From NCBI RefSeq assembly GCF_003323715.1, contig NZ_QOIN01000046.1:310001-374000 (forward strand): a stretch of DNA of 64,000 nucleotides. Direction: 5' to 3'. This document shows, one piece after another, positions 36,685 through 46,555 of the stretch. The notes below the pieces were generated by a model. That model did not search any database. It was given only the letters and a program-made list of their open reading frames with translations, and was not told the DNA's origin. The stretch is from Streptomyces diacarni. Lineage in GTDB: Bacteria > Actinomycetota > Actinomycetes > Streptomycetales > Streptomycetaceae. The first letter of the stretch is position 1, and each line of letters begins with the position of its first letter. The translations under genes and the position numbers were made by a program.

Positions 36685-39600
36685 TCAGTACTCCACGGGC
36701 TCGGTGCGGCGGCGAATGACGGTGACCGCGTCGCGCTGGTTACCGGTCGGTCCGTAGTAGTTGGGCGCGAATGAGAGCTGGGCGTAGCCGCCGATCAGAT
36801 GGGTCGGCTTGATCAGCAACCTGGTCAACGCGTTGTGGACCCCGCCACGGCGCCCTGTGGACTGCGACTTGGGCACGTTCACCAGGCGTTCCTGCACGTG
36901 GTACATGAACACCGTGCCGGTCGGCATCCGGTGCGAGACGACCGCCCGCGCGCTCACCACGCCGTTGCCGTTGACGGCCTCGACCCAGTCGTTGTCGGCC
37001 ACCCCGATCGTCTCCGCGTCCTCGACGCCCATCCAGATGACGGGGCCGCCGCGCGCCAGGGTCTGCATCAACAGGTTCTCCTGGTACTCGGAGTGGATGG
37101 ACCACTTCGAATGCGGCGTCAGGTACCGGACGGTCACCGCGCGGGCCCCGCCCCCGCCCCCCGCGTCCGTCTGCTCGCCCAGCGCTGCCAGGTCGAGCGG
37201 TGGCCGGTAGACGGGCAGTTGCTCCCCCAGCTCGGCCATCCAGTCGTGGTCCAGGTAGAAGTGCTGGCGCCCCGTGAGGGTGTGCCAGGGCTTGCGGTGC
37301 TCGGTGTTGACCGTGAACGGGGAGTAGCGGCGGTCCGGGGCCTCCTTGCCCGACCACTCGAAGCTGGTGCCGACCTGCACGGGCCGCGCCTGGGTGTCGG
37401 AGAAGACCACCCGCCACTCGGTCACCGAAGCGGCCAGCTCGCCCAGCCCGCTCTGGTGGCCGCAGCGTTCGGCCAGCGCCGCCAAGCCCTCGGCGGCCAG
37501 CCGTCCGTTGGTCGTCCCGGACAGCGCCAGGATCGCCTCGCACAGCTTGACGTCGGTGTCCAGGGAAGGCCGCCCCTCGGCGGCACCCGTCCGCGCGGTG
37601 CCGCACCGGTCCGCCAGCCAGCGGCTCTCCGCCTCGGGACGCACGGTGACCCCCCGCACGGTCATGCCCCGGCTCTCCGCCAGCGGTCCGAGCGTGCCCA
37701 GTTTGTCGGCGATCGCGGTGTAGTCACGCTCGACGACCGTGAAATCGGGCAGGTTGCGCCCGGCGACCGGCAGTTCATCGCCCTCCCGCCAGTCGGGCGC
37801 CGTGCCGCCCGGTTGCGCGACCTCACCCTGGGTGTCGTGCTGGAGCGCGGTCGCTACCAGATCGTGCGCGGTGTCCAGACGGCCCTCGGCCAGTTCGCCG
37901 ACGCGGGCGGCCAGACTGTGGAAGATCTCGAAGTCGGTGCGGGCCTGCCAGGGCGGACTGATGGCGGGCGAGAAGGCGTGCACGTACGGGTGCATGTCCG
38001 TGCTGGACAGGTCGTGCTTTTCATACCAGGTGGCGGCCGGTAGCACGAGGTCGGCGTGCAGCGTGGTCGACGTCATCCGGAAGTCCAGCGCCAGCAGCAG
38101 ATCGAGCTTGCCGCGCGGCGCCTCCGCGCGCCACGCCACCTCGCGCGGCCGCTCGCCCGGCGGCGCCTCGCGCGCGCGGGCGTTGTCGGACGCGCCCAGC
38201 AGATGGCGCAGGAAGTACTCGTTGCCCTTCGCCGACGAGCCGATCAGATTGGCCCGCCACACGGTCAGCACCCGCGGCCAGTTGACGGGCGCGTCCGGGT
38301 CCTCGCAGGCGAAACCCAGCCTTCCCGCGGCCAGCTCGCCGGCCACCCAGGCCCCCGGTTCCGCACCGCTCTCCCGCACCCGCCGCCCCAGCTGAAGCGG
38401 GTTCGCCGCGAAGGTGGGGTACGAGGGCATCCATCCCAGCCGCGCGGACTGCGCCACCAGATCGACGGTGTGCCGCCCGGCGAACACGCCGCGTGCCGAG
38501 GGAGCGGCCAGCGCGTCCGCGCGGAAGCTCTCGTACCGCCACTGGTCGGTGTGCAGGAACCAGTACGGCGTGCCGGGCACCTGCCGGGACGGCCGCACCC
38601 AGTCGGCGGCCGACTGCAACTGCTGCCACCCCGTGTACGGACGCACCTTCTCCTGCCCCACGTAGTGCGCCCAGCCGCCCCCGTTGACGCCCTGGCACCC
38701 GGTGAACGTCAGCAGCGCCAGGAAGGAGCGGTAGATCGTGTCCGAGTGGAACCAGTGGTTCGTCCCGGCCCCCATGACGATCATGCAGCGGCCCCGGGTC
38801 TTCTCCGCCGTGGTGGCGAACTCCCGCGCCGCGCGTACCACCGCCCCCGCGGGGACGGACGTCAGCCGCTCCTGCCAGGCGGGGGTGCACGGCTGCTCCG
38901 CGTCCTCATAGTCCGCCGGCCACCGTCCCGGCAGGCCGGGGCGGTGCACACCGTAGCGGGCCAGCAGCAGGTCGAAGACGGTGGTGACGGTGCGGCCCGC
39001 CACGGTCGTCACAGGCACCGAGCGCCGTACGGCGCCCTGCTGAGCCGGGCCGTCACCCGGCTCGCTCTCGAAGCGCGGCAGCAGCGTCTCCACCGTCCGG
39101 CATCCGCCGGCGCGGTAGAGACTGAGCCGCGGCTCCACCTCGCCCAGGTCGAGGTTCCAGCGCCCCTCGTCGCGCGCGGACCACCTGTCGCCCAGCGTCC
39201 CGCCCGGGGCAACCGGCTGGTCCGTCCGGGCGTCCAACAGGACGGGCCGCCACCGGTCGGCGGGCTCGCCCGACGGGGTGTGATCGTCGCGCGGAGGGTG
39301 CCCGCCCGGCAAAGGAGGCTCGTCTCCTGGCGGGTGCGCGCCCGGCATCCTCCGCTCGCCGCACCGTGCCGGCCGCTCGTCGGCCGCCAAGTCGGCCGCG
39401 GTCACGAACTTGCCCGGCACATGGGTGCCGTCGGGCCGCTGCTCCATCTCCACCAGGAACGGCAGGTCGGTGAAGCGCTTGACGTAGTCGGTGAAGTACG
39501 GCACCTGGCGGCGCACGAAGAACTCCGTCAGCACCACGTGCCCCATGGCCATCGCCACCGCACCGTCGGTGCCCGGATGGGGGTGCAGCCACTCGTCGGC

Positions 39601-40521
39601 GAACTTCGTCGCGTCCGCGTAGTCGGGCGAGACGACCACGACCTTCTGCCCCCGGTAGCGGGCCTCCGCGATCCAGTGCGCGTCCGGGGTCCTGGTCACC
39701 GGGACGTTGGAGCCCCACAGCATCAGATACGCCGCGTCCCACCAGTCACCCGACTCGGGAACGTCCGTCTGGTCCCCGAAGACCTGCGGCGAGGCGATCG
39801 GCAGGTCCGCGTACCAGTCGTAGAACGAGACCATCGGCGCGCCGATCAACGACATGAAACGCGCACCCACCGCGTGCGAGGCCATCGACATCGCCAGAAT
39901 CGGCGAGAAGCCCGCGACCCGGTCGGGACCGTAGGCGCCGATCGTGTGGACGTGCGCGGCCGCCGCGATCTCCAGTGCCTCGTCCCAGCCGATCCGCACC
40001 AGCCCGCCCTTGCCCCGCGCCGCCTGGTAGCGCCGCCGGCGTTCCGGGTCACCGGTGATCTCGGCCCAGGCGGCGACCGGGTCACCCAGCCGCTGTCTGG
40101 CCTCCCGGTACATCTCGACCAGCACCCCGCGGGCATGCGGGTAGCGCACCCGCGTGGGGGAGTAGGTGTACCAGGAGAACGAGGCTCCCCGCGGGCAACC
40201 GCGCGGCTCGTACTCGGGCCGGTCCGGACCGACCGAGGGGTAGTCGGTCTGCTGGGTCTCCCAGGTGATCAGCCCGTCCTTGACGTACACCTTCCACGAA
40301 CACGACCCCGTGCAGTTGACCCCGTGAGTGGAGCGCACGACCTTGTCGTGTGCCCAGCGTTCCCGGTACGGACTGTCGTTGACCCGCTGCTCGGGGCGGT
40401 AGGCGGCACGCAGGTCCGCGGTCGTCTCCGTGCGTCGCAGGGAGGCCCCCGCTCTCAGCAGCCGGTCCGTCGCCGCCATGGCGGCCTGATCCGCTTTCTG
40501 ACGCGCCTTCGGGCGTCCCAT
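36685..40521 (-). CDS. narG: Respiratory nitrate reductase alpha subunit
   Basis: I start at ATG 40521 (GGGAGG upstream), giving 1278 residues. FS0 ligands H66, C70, C74 and C109 have the same spacing as the E. coli enzyme, and the molybdenum Asp region is intact (SFYDWYADLPIASPQ). The catalytic site faces the cytoplasm and reduces nitrate to nitrite. Residues around 370-415 are a Pro/Gly/His-rich insertion (GDEPPLPGGHPPRDDHTP) not usual in the family. Order is narG-H-J-I; no transporter gene is adjacent. The 40522-40719 upstream gap is AT-richer and should hold the promoter. Confidence 0.97.
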   Translation of the reverse strand: MGRPKARQKADQAAMAATDRLLRAGASLRRTETTADLRAAYRPEQRVNDSPYRERWAHDKVVRSTHGVNCTGSCSWKVYVKDGLITWETQQTDYPSVGPDRPEYEPRGCPRGASFSWYTYSPTRVRYPHARGVLVEMYREARQRLGDPVAAWAEITGDPERRRRYQAARGKGGLVRIGWDEALEIAAAAHVHTIGAYGPDRVAGFSPILAMSMASHAVGARFMSLIGAPMVSFYDWYADLPIASPQVFGDQTDVPESGDWWDAAYLMLWGSNVPVTRTPDAHWIAEARYRGQKVVVVSPDYADATKFADEWLHPHPGTDGAVAMAMGHVVLTEFFVRRQVPYFTDYVKRFTDLPFLVEMEQRPDGTHVPGKFVTAADLAADERPARCGERRMPGAHPPGDEPPLPGGHPPRDDHTPSGEPADRWRPVLLDARTDQPVAPGGTLGDRWSARDEGRWNLDLGEVEPRLSLYRAGGCRTVETLLPRFESEPGDGPAQQGAVRRSVPVTTVAGRTVTTVFDLLLARYGVHRPGLPGRWPADYEDAEQPCTPAWQERLTSVPAGAVVRAAREFATTAEKTRGRCMIVMGAGTNHWFHSDTIYRSFLALLTFTGCQGVNGGGWAHYVGQEKVRPYTGWQQLQSAADWVRPSRQVPGTPYWFLHTDQWRYESFRADALAAPSARGVFAGRHTVDLVAQSARLGWMPSYPTFAANPLQLGRRVRESGAEPGAWVAGELAAGRLGFACEDPDAPVNWPRVLTVWRANLIGSSAKGNEYFLRHLLGASDNARAREAPPGERPREVAWRAEAPRGKLDLLLALDFRMTSTTLHADLVLPAATWYEKHDLSSTDMHPYVHAFSPAISPPWQARTDFEIFHSLAARVGELAEGRLDTAHDLVATALQHDTQGEVAQPGGTAPDWREGDELPVAGRNLPDFTVVERDYTAIADKLGTLGPLAESRGMTVRGVTVRPEAESRWLADRCGTARTGAAEGRPSLDTDVKLCEAILALSGTTNGRLAAEGLAALAERCGHQSGLGELAASVTEWRVVFSDTQARPVQVGTSFEWSGKEAPDRRYSPFTVNTEHRKPWHTLTGRQHFYLDHDWMAELGEQLPVYRPPLDLAALGEQTDAGGGGGARAVTVRYLTPHSKWSIHSEYQENLLMQTLARGGPVIWMGVEDAETIGVADNDWVEAVNGNGVVSARAVVSHRMPTGTVFMYHVQERLVNVPKSQSTGRRGGVHNALTRLLIKPTHLIGGYAQLSFAPNYYGPTGNQRDAVTVIRRRTEPVEY

Positions 40522-40719
40522 CGAAACCAACCCTCCCGGGGGCGTCGCGCCGACCTCGCGCGGACAGCCACCCTTCCGCCATCCGGAACTCCCCCGCTCC
40601 GGACGACAGCCTCTCCCTCTTTCCTGTCGAAAACGCGCGGTTTTTGGGTTGGTTGGAGAACACCTATACCGACTTTTCCGTGGCCTTTACAGTAATTGCG
40701 TCGTACATGCACCAGGGGT

Positions 40720-42024
40720 TCACTCGCCGTCATCCCCCGCCGACTGCACGGCAGGTACCGACAGGCGCTCCAGCGTGAGAATCGCGAGGTCGTCCTGCTG
40801 ATGCGGGTGAGTGAAGGCCCGTACGTCTTCCCTGAGCGCCTGCGCCAGCCCCACCGCGGAGCCCTCTGACCGCCCCGCGGCCTCGCCCCTCCCACCCCCT
40901 CTCTGCGCCCCCTCCCCGGCCTTCTCTTGGGTCTCCTCGGTCTCGGAGGGCGTCGAACCGGCAGCCTTCGACTCTTCCACCAGGGCGGCGAGCCGCTCGG
41001 CCAACGGATAGAACAACCCGTCCCCGTCCCTGGCCTCCGACAGCCCGTCCGTGTACAGCAATAGCGTCGATTCCGGCGGAAAACTGAAACCGTCCGCCAC
41101 ACGGCCCTCGCTGACCAGCGACGCCAGACCCAACGGCACACCGATGTCACCCAGCTCGACCTGGACGGGAGCGCAGGAATCCCGCACCAGGAAGGGCGGC
41201 AGGTGACCGCAGTTGACGGCCTGCGCCGTCCCCTGGTCCACCGGGTCCACGCACACCACCAGCGCCGTCACGAACCGCTCCGGCTCACCCGACTGGCGGG
41301 CATAGGCGTTGTGCCGGACGACGGACATCTCCAACGCGTCCACCAGCCCGGCCGGCGTCGGCTCCCGGTGCGCCGCCTCACGGAAACCCCCCAGCACGGC
41401 GAACGCCACCCCCACCGCCGACAGCCCCTTCCCCTGCACGTCACCGATCAGCACCCGGGTGCCGTAGCGGGTGGCGGCCACGTCGTAGATGTCGCCACCG
41501 AAAAGCTTGTCCTCCTGTACCGGCTCGAAGATCCCGTCCACCCGCACCTGCGACGTCAGCTCCGGCAACGGATGCAGGATGTGCTGCTGGACGACGGCCG
41601 CCGTCGAGCGCAGCCGCAGCAGTTCGGTGTCCCGCGCGATACGCCAGCGACTGCCGTAGACCGCGAGTCCCGCGAAGACCAGCGTCAACGCCAACGTGAT
41701 GCCGTCGTCCAAGTGATAGCCGGGCGACCGTGCGAGGGAAGCGGTCACCGCGGCCAGTGCCCACACGGAGGCCACCTGCGTCTGCCGCACCGTCCCCAGG
41801 CTCGCCGCGATCGCCGGCAGAAAGATCAACAACCCGATCAGCCGAACCTCGGACCCCGCCGCCAGACTCAGGACGAGCACCAGCAGGGTCAAGGCCGCCA
41901 GCCACGCAGCGAACACGCGCGTCGAAAGGGACTTCGGCCGCTGCTGCTCAACACTGCTCTGCGTCTGCAGCGCGGTCGGCCGAAGCCGGTCCACCACCTT
42001 GTGCTGCTGCCCCAGCTGCTCCAT
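40720..42024 (-). CDS. PP2C/SpoIIE phosphatase with membrane domain
   Basis: 434 residues. Four or so TM helices (about residues 35-125) precede a PP2C-like SpoIIE domain: LFGGDIYDVAATRYGTRVLIGDVQGKGLSA carries the metal Asp residues, then VNCGHLPPFL, and LLLYTDGLSEARDGDG. A Glu/Gly-rich insert lies near residues 355-395. It likely dephosphorylates an STAS-domain antagonist; one is encoded just downstream at 42422. Signals sensed by the membrane part are unknown. Confidence 0.9.
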   Translation of the reverse strand: MEQLGQQHKVVDRLRPTALQTQSSVEQQRPKSLSTRVFAAWLAALTLLVLVLSLAAGSEVRLIGLLIFLPAIAASLGTVRQTQVASVWALAAVTASLARSPGYHLDDGITLALTLVFAGLAVYGSRWRIARDTELLRLRSTAAVVQQHILHPLPELTSQVRVDGIFEPVQEDKLFGGDIYDVAATRYGTRVLIGDVQGKGLSAVGVAFAVLGGFREAAHREPTPAGLVDALEMSVVRHNAYARQSGEPERFVTALVVCVDPVDQGTAQAVNCGHLPPFLVRDSCAPVQVELGDIGVPLGLASLVSEGRVADGFSFPPESTLLLYTDGLSEARDGDGLFYPLAERLAALVEESKAAGSTPSETEETQEKAGEGAQRGGGRGEAAGRSEGSAVGLAQALREDVRAFTHPHQQDDLAILTLERLSVPAVQSAGDDGE

Positions 42025-42104
42025 GGCCCGTTCCTAGCGTGAGACGCTCCGGTTGCGAGGTCCGGCCCCCATCCTCACCCGGACCCGGCCCGTCGCTCGT
42101 CGCG

Positions 42105-42199
42105 ACACCGCGACACCCGTGCGATGCCGTGGTACCTGTGCGGTGCTGTGGCACTTGTGGGGTGCTGTGGCACTTGTGGGGTGCCGTGGCGCCCGTGCG
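42105..42199 (+). repeat. Five degenerate 19-bp tandem copies in a 397-base gap
   Basis: Copies start at 42105, 42124, 42143, 42162 and 42181; consensus close to GTGCTGTGGCACTTGTGGG. The third and fourth are nearly identical. The gap 42025-42421 between the phosphatase start and the STAS stop holds no convincing gene. Confidence 0.85.
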
Positions 42200-42421
42200 A
42201 GGACCGTGCGGGGTGAGAGGGCGAGGGATCTGAGGTGCAACAGGGGAGGGGGCGAGGCGGGCGTACCACGAGGAGCGGGATTCGGGCCGGTGCCGCTCCG
42301 TGGAGGACGGGCCGGTCGAGGACAGCTCGGTCGAGGTGGCCGGACTCGTGGCTCTGCCGGGGGGCTCCGCCTGCGAGGGGCTCCGCCGGGGGAGCAGGGA
42401 AGGGGATGGAAGCCGCTGGGC

Positions 42422-42943
42422 TCAGGCCCGGGTGTCCGGGCCCCTGGAGTCCAGGCCCATCTGGTTCAGTGGAAGGTGCGGGTTCGCATCCTGCTGCCAC
42501 GAAGTCTCCAGTGGCTCCGGGCTGTGCAGCGGAATGCCCGGGTCGACGCTGCCGACTGGCGGCCACTCCGGTCGCTGATCCGCGGGTAGCGTGCGCAGGG
42601 CTTCGCTGACACTGGTGAAGACCGGCAGTACCTCGGTGCTGCCCGTGAGGGCGAGCACCGCGGCCAGCCGTCGCCCCACGCAGGCGAGCAGGAGACTGCC
42701 CTCTCTTCTGTGCAGCAGCCAGCGCAGCGCGAGCAGGCAGTTGAGCCCTCGCGAATCGCAGAAGACCAGAGCGGTCACATCCAGCACCAGATGGCGATAC
42801 CCCGAGGTGACCACGGCCCCGATGCGGTCCAGGTAGAACTCTTCCGATGCCCTGTCCAGTTCACCGCTGAACCGCAGTACCGCGCACTCGTCCTTAACGG
42901 TGAGCGGGGTGATGGTCAGACGGTCGTTCTCCCGCGACCTCAC
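42422..42943 (-). CDS. STAS-domain anti-sigma factor antagonist
   Basis: 173 residues. The STAS fold runs through residue 120 with the phosphorylation loop VFCDSRGLNCLLAL (Ser of DSRG). The last 50 residues are a Pro-rich tail. Such proteins bind RsbW-type kinases when dephosphorylated. Lying between a SpoIIE-type phosphatase and, further on, an RsbW-like ATPase, it could belong to one partner-switching set. The 42944-43158 gap shows nothing distinctive. Confidence 0.88.
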   Translation of the reverse strand: MRSRENDRLTITPLTVKDECAVLRFSGELDRASEEFYLDRIGAVVTSGYRHLVLDVTALVFCDSRGLNCLLALRWLLHRREGSLLLACVGRRLAAVLALTGSTEVLPVFTSVSEALRTLPADQRPEWPPVGSVDPGIPLHSPEPLETSWQQDANPHLPLNQMGLDSRGPDTRA

Positions 42944-43158
42944 TCCGCCTCCGTCCCCCGGCAGAGTGCCGGTGCTCTGTGCGCGCCTGCCCGATCACAG
43001 ACCCGCGCTCTCCGAGTATCCCAAACCCGACCATTCGAACAGGCCTCCCCGGAGTGGAGCCCGACAAACCCGGCAGCCAAGCCAGCGCGCATCAGACACC
43101 CCCACACTGCCGCGCACAAGCGAGCCGGTGAGGGAGGGGCTGTCCCCGCCCGCCGCTC

Positions 43159-44250
43159 TCAGTGCTCGCTCGGTACCACTTCTTGCGTACGTTTCCGTCG
43201 TTCCCGTCCACGGAGATCGTACGTCCCGCCGACCGCATGTGACGGCGCGTCGGCCGAGTCACTTTCCTGCGAGTCACGCTCCTCGGTGTCGCTCTCCCGA
43301 GGACCTCCACCTCCGTCGGACTTGCTCTCCCGTCGACCTTCGCCTCCGTCGGGCGGAGCCGTGCGCGCCGCCCGCATGCCCGTCTTGCCGTGTGGGCGGG
43401 TCAGTTCCGCCATGAACTGCGCACCGGCCAGCAGGGACAGGTTGGACAACCACAGCCAGATCAGGAAGACGACGATCCCCGCCAGTGAACCGTACAGCCT
43501 GCTGTACGCGCTCAACGACGCGTACAGGGTGAACCCCGCCGAGGCCACCAGCCACAGCAGCGCCGCCAAGATCCCGCCCGCGAGTCGGTAACGCCGCGCC
43601 AGGGGTGTCGCGGGGCCGGTGCGGAAGACCACCACGACCAGCAGCGTGACCAGGCACAACAGCACCGGCCACTTGAACAGCGCCCACACCACGGCGCCCG
43701 TGCCGCCCATTCCCATCCAGCGTCCGATCGTCTGCGCCACGGGCCCCGAAAGAGTGAGCACCAGCGCGCTGGCCACCAGCAGTCCCAGCGCGGCGAGCGC
43801 CGTCAGTACGATCCGGTGCGCCTTGCGCAACACCGGCCGCTGATCCTCCACCGCGTGCATCGCGTGCAGCGCCCGCCGGAACACCGCCAGGTAGCTCGAC
43901 GCCGACCACATCGCGCTGACCCCGCCCACTATGACCACCGTCAGCGCCGCCGACCGCTCATCCGCCATGTTGCGCAACACCTGGTGCAGCGATTCACCGG
44001 CCTGTGCCGGCGCCCATGCCGTGATGTGCTCGATCAACTCGTCGGTGGCGGCCGGGCTGACCAACCCGATGAGCGAGACCGTCACCAGCAGTGCGGGAAG
44101 CAGCGCGAGGATCGCATAATAGGTGAGCGCGGCTGCCCAGTCCGACACGTCGTCGTTCCACATCGAGACGGGCGTGCGACGCAGTGCCGTCCGCCAGTCC
44201 CGGTGCGGCGGTGGCGTGGTTCCGCCGGTGGGTGGCTGGGGTCTTGCCAT
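43159..44250 (-). CDS. YihY/BrkB-family membrane protein (second copy)
   Basis: The start at 44250 has AGAGGAAG upstream; 363 residues. Six TM helices with the family motif AALTYYAILALLPALLVTVSLIG and IVVFLIWLWLSNLSLLAGAQFMAEL. The C-terminal 70 residues are strongly charged, Ser/Asp/Glu/Arg-rich. Only distantly similar to the copy at 10100. Role in the envelope unknown. Confidence 0.9.
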   Translation of the reverse strand: MARPQPPTGGTTPPPHRDWRTALRRTPVSMWNDDVSDWAAALTYYAILALLPALLVTVSLIGLVSPAATDELIEHITAWAPAQAGESLHQVLRNMADERSAALTVVIVGGVSAMWSASSYLAVFRRALHAMHAVEDQRPVLRKAHRIVLTALAALGLLVASALVLTLSGPVAQTIGRWMGMGGTGAVVWALFKWPVLLCLVTLLVVVVFRTGPATPLARRYRLAGGILAALLWLVASAGFTLYASLSAYSRLYGSLAGIVVFLIWLWLSNLSLLAGAQFMAELTRPHGKTGMRAARTAPPDGGEGRRESKSDGGGGPRESDTEERDSQESDSADAPSHAVGGTYDLRGRERRKRTQEVVPSEH

Positions 44251-44517
44251 GCTTCCTCTCTCGCCTGTCGCTCGGGGCTGTGGTGGTGCGGGGCAGAGGG
44301 CGGTGGTGCCGGGGGGCGCGGGTGCGCCGCGCCGGTCGGCATCCGGGCCTGTCGGTCGGCGTCTGAGTTGCATCGCTGGGGCCGTCGTCGATCGGTCGAC
44401 GATCGGCTGCCGAGGGGCTGCCGTCGTTGCTGCTCGGTGGTCGGGGGAGGGCTGGTGCGGATCCCCGGCCGGACGTATCCGCCGCCGGGGGTCGGCCGTT
44501 CGGGATGGCTGAGCTCG
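44251..44517. other. Intergenic gap with a small hairpin
   Basis: No gene is visible. A short inverted repeat, CGTCGA-TCGG-TCGACG, lies at 44386-44401, on the 3' side of the AmaP gene, and could be a weak terminator for that operon. Confidence 0.3.
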
Positions 44518-45114
44518 TTAGGCGGCGCGCTGGGAACGGTGTGAGCGTACGCTTATCCGGACGTCCGCTCTGACCGGACGGGGCGCTGCCGTGGAACGAG
44601 CCTGGGCGAGCGGTTCGTCGAACAATTGTCTGAGTACTGTCTCGGGTCGGGCACCGGGCTCCAACCGGAGATGGATGTGCGCTCGCAGCTCCCGCGCCCT
44701 CGCCCGCACCCGTACATGGGCGCCCGCTACCGAAGGCAAGGCGCGCACCTCACGCGTCAGCGCGTCCGCCAGGGCATGCGTCCGTACAGTGACTTCCGGG
44801 TGGGAAAGCGGAAGCACCCGCAATCCGCCTCGTCTGGCCTGGGCAAGAAGCCCCAGCAAGAGCGCCACGAGCAGCAACGCCGTGCCGGTGATGATCACAG
44901 GCGTCCACCACGCCCGCTCTCGCAGCTCATTCAGCCCCGGCCGATCCAGCAGCACCGATCCCGGTTCGGCAGTGGGCCACCAGGGCGGCAGGTGGTGGCC
45001 CACCCGGTCGGCAACCCAGGACGACGTACTCAGCAGCCACACGCCACCGGCAAGCAGCGCGACGCCGGTCAGGAGCAGCAGTGTCCTGTTGGTGGCCTTA
45101 CGTGGACTGCTCAT
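44518..45114 (-). CDS. amaP: AmaP-type alkaline-shock membrane anchor
   Basis: The ATG at 45114 follows GAGGAAACAGG; 198 residues. Two TM helices (LLLLTGVALLAGGVWLL and IITGTALLLVALLLGLLAQ) and a cytoplasmic domain with the AmaP/Asp23-like beta pattern (TREVRALPSVAGAHVRVRAR). AmaP anchors Asp23 at the membrane in Gram-positive bacteria. It overlaps the DUF6286-like gene by 17 bases; last gene of its operon. Confidence 0.85.
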   Translation of the reverse strand: MSSPRKATNRTLLLLTGVALLAGGVWLLSTSSWVADRVGHHLPPWWPTAEPGSVLLDRPGLNELRERAWWTPVIITGTALLLVALLLGLLAQARRGGLRVLPLSHPEVTVRTHALADALTREVRALPSVAGAHVRVRARARELRAHIHLRLEPGARPETVLRQLFDEPLAQARSTAAPRPVRADVRISVRSHRSQRAA

Positions 45115-46249
45115 GCCCTGTTTCCTCCTCTCCTTCGTTTCCCTCGCCGCCGGCACTCCGGCCCGGGGCGTCGGCTTCCGTGGCGGAGTCGCCCGCCACA
45201 TCCTGCGTCGTCGTGGTCGCCCTGCCAGAGTTTCCGCCCGGCGCGGCCTCGTCGCCCGGAAGCCCTGGACCGGCGGGGGCTGGGGTGGAGCCGCTGCCTG
45301 GCGCGGGGGGTGACCCGGCCGGGGTGGGGGTCTCCCCGGGCGGGCGCCAGTGGGGCTCGGGTCGGACGGTGACCCGTAGCCGTGGCGGGCGGGCCAGGCC
45401 ACAGCCGCGCAAGGCTTCAGCGGCCGCGCCCCGCGCCGCCTCCCGCGCGGCCACCCGCTCGCCGAAGCTCACTGCCGCGCGGACCCGGACCCGGCGGCGC
45501 CCGCACCGGACCGCGACGCGGGCGACACCTTCCACCGTGGAGACCGCGTCCCGCACGAGGACCGCCACGGAGGAGCGCTCCAGCGTGACATGTGTCCGCT
45601 GCCCGGGAGGGGAGGCCGGCAGGAGCCGCCGCAGCCCGGGGGTGAGAGCCAGCCACGCCAGCCACAGTCCGGCCACGGCGGCCACCGCGCCACCGACGGT
45701 GACGGACGCGTCGCCCGGGCCGTGACCGGAGAGCCACTCGACAAGATCCCGGCGCCAAGGGGACGGGGAGCGGCCCGATGCGTGCACGGACACCACGTCG
45801 GCGAGCAGGACGGCGCACGCCAGCAGTCCCAGCAGAATGAGCAGAGCCATGGGCACGCTCCGCTGCGACCAAGGCCGTGCCGCCCGGCGCCGTGGAGCGG
45901 TGGACGGTTCCTCGGGCGTGTCGGCCGGCTGGCGCGTCAATCTGTCGGCCGCCGGGCGGCTCGCCAGGGTGCCCACCCGGACCCGGGCCTTGGTCACCGT
46001 CAGCCCCGTCAACCACGCGGTCCCTTGCGTCAGATGCTGCTGCACCCGGGAGCTGGTCTCCTCCAGTGCCGTCGGATAGGGCAGTGTGACGTCGACAGCG
46101 ACGTGGGTGCGCTGCCCCTGAACGGAGGCTGACGTGCCCGTGACCTCGACCTGGCCCTCGGGCAGTGCTTCGGCGGCGGCCCGCTGGGCGATCCGTCGCA
46201 CCGCGCGGTCGGCGACGGTGGTGGAGCCGCGTCGGCCGGGCTCGATCAC
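45098..46249 (-). CDS. DUF6286-like envelope-stress membrane protein
   Basis: GTG 46249 overlaps the upstream stop as GTGA; 383 residues. An N-terminal Asp23-like segment (ADRAVRRIAQRAAAEA, later RTHVAVDVTLPYPTALEETSSRVQQH) precedes two TM helices (about residues 134-150 and 190-207). A cytoplasmic domain follows with VAVLVRDAVSTVEGVARVAVR, and a long Pro/Gly/Glu-rich tail ends the protein. It is found next to AmaP and Asp23 genes; the exact role is unknown. Confidence 0.8.
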   Translation of the reverse strand: MIEPGRRGSTTVADRAVRRIAQRAAAEALPEGQVEVTGTSASVQGQRTHVAVDVTLPYPTALEETSSRVQQHLTQGTAWLTGLTVTKARVRVGTLASRPAADRLTRQPADTPEEPSTAPRRRAARPWSQRSVPMALLILLGLLACAVLLADVVSVHASGRSPSPWRRDLVEWLSGHGPGDASVTVGGAVAAVAGLWLAWLALTPGLRRLLPASPPGQRTHVTLERSSVAVLVRDAVSTVEGVARVAVRCGRRRVRVRAAVSFGERVAAREAARGAAAEALRGCGLARPPRLRVTVRPEPHWRPPGETPTPAGSPPAPGSGSTPAPAGPGLPGDEAAPGGNSGRATTTTQDVAGDSATEADAPGRSAGGEGNEGEEETGHEQST

Positions 46250-46431
46250 CGGCGCCTCCGATCAGCGCCGCGCAGGAACTCCCGCCAGTCAAGGCCGTCG
46301 TCCACCATCCGGCCGACCGCGAACCCGATCGCTCCCAGCGCGGCCACCAGCAGAAAAGCCCCGAAGCCGCCGAACCACGCGGCGAACGCCAAGGCCATGC
46401 CGACCACCAGGCCGATCAACGCTCCGTTCAC
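46246..46431 (-). CDS. Small two-helix membrane protein of the Asp23 operon
   Basis: 61 residues from GTG 46431, with GAGGGGAGACAAGG upstream. Two hydrophobic helices (ALIGLVVGMALAFAAWFGG and AFLLVAALGAIGFAVGRMV) and a charged tail DWREFLRGADRRRR. It resembles the DUF2273 type that accompanies Asp23/AmaP genes. Likely part of the same membrane assembly. Confidence 0.78.
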   Translation of the reverse strand: MNGALIGLVVGMALAFAAWFGGFGAFLLVAALGAIGFAVGRMVDDGLDWREFLRGADRRRR

Positions 46432-46555
46432 CCTTGTCTCCCCTCACCTCGTCCGTCAATCGCCCCGTATGTCCCGCCGACCGCCTCCAGACCGAGTCGC
46501 GGCGACCGTGAGACCGGGCCACGCGCCCGCCGCGAGAGGCAGGACGCCCGTCGGG

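Noticed and set aside
38056..40695. 879-residue plus-strand open frame opposite narG
   Set aside because: Arg/His/Val-rich shadow without recognisable motifs; the minus strand is clearly NarG.
42465..42500. tRNA-like string (TGGTTCAGTGG, then GCGGGTTCGCATCCTGC and CCAC)
   Set aside because: It lies inside the STAS gene, lacks an anticodon arm and acceptor stem and is far too short for a tRNA. Chance resemblance or an old fragment.
42053..42609. Plus-strand genes in the gap and over the STAS gene
   Set aside because: They cross the 19-bp repeats and the STAS coding region, and show repetitive Arg/Gly composition and no ribosome site.
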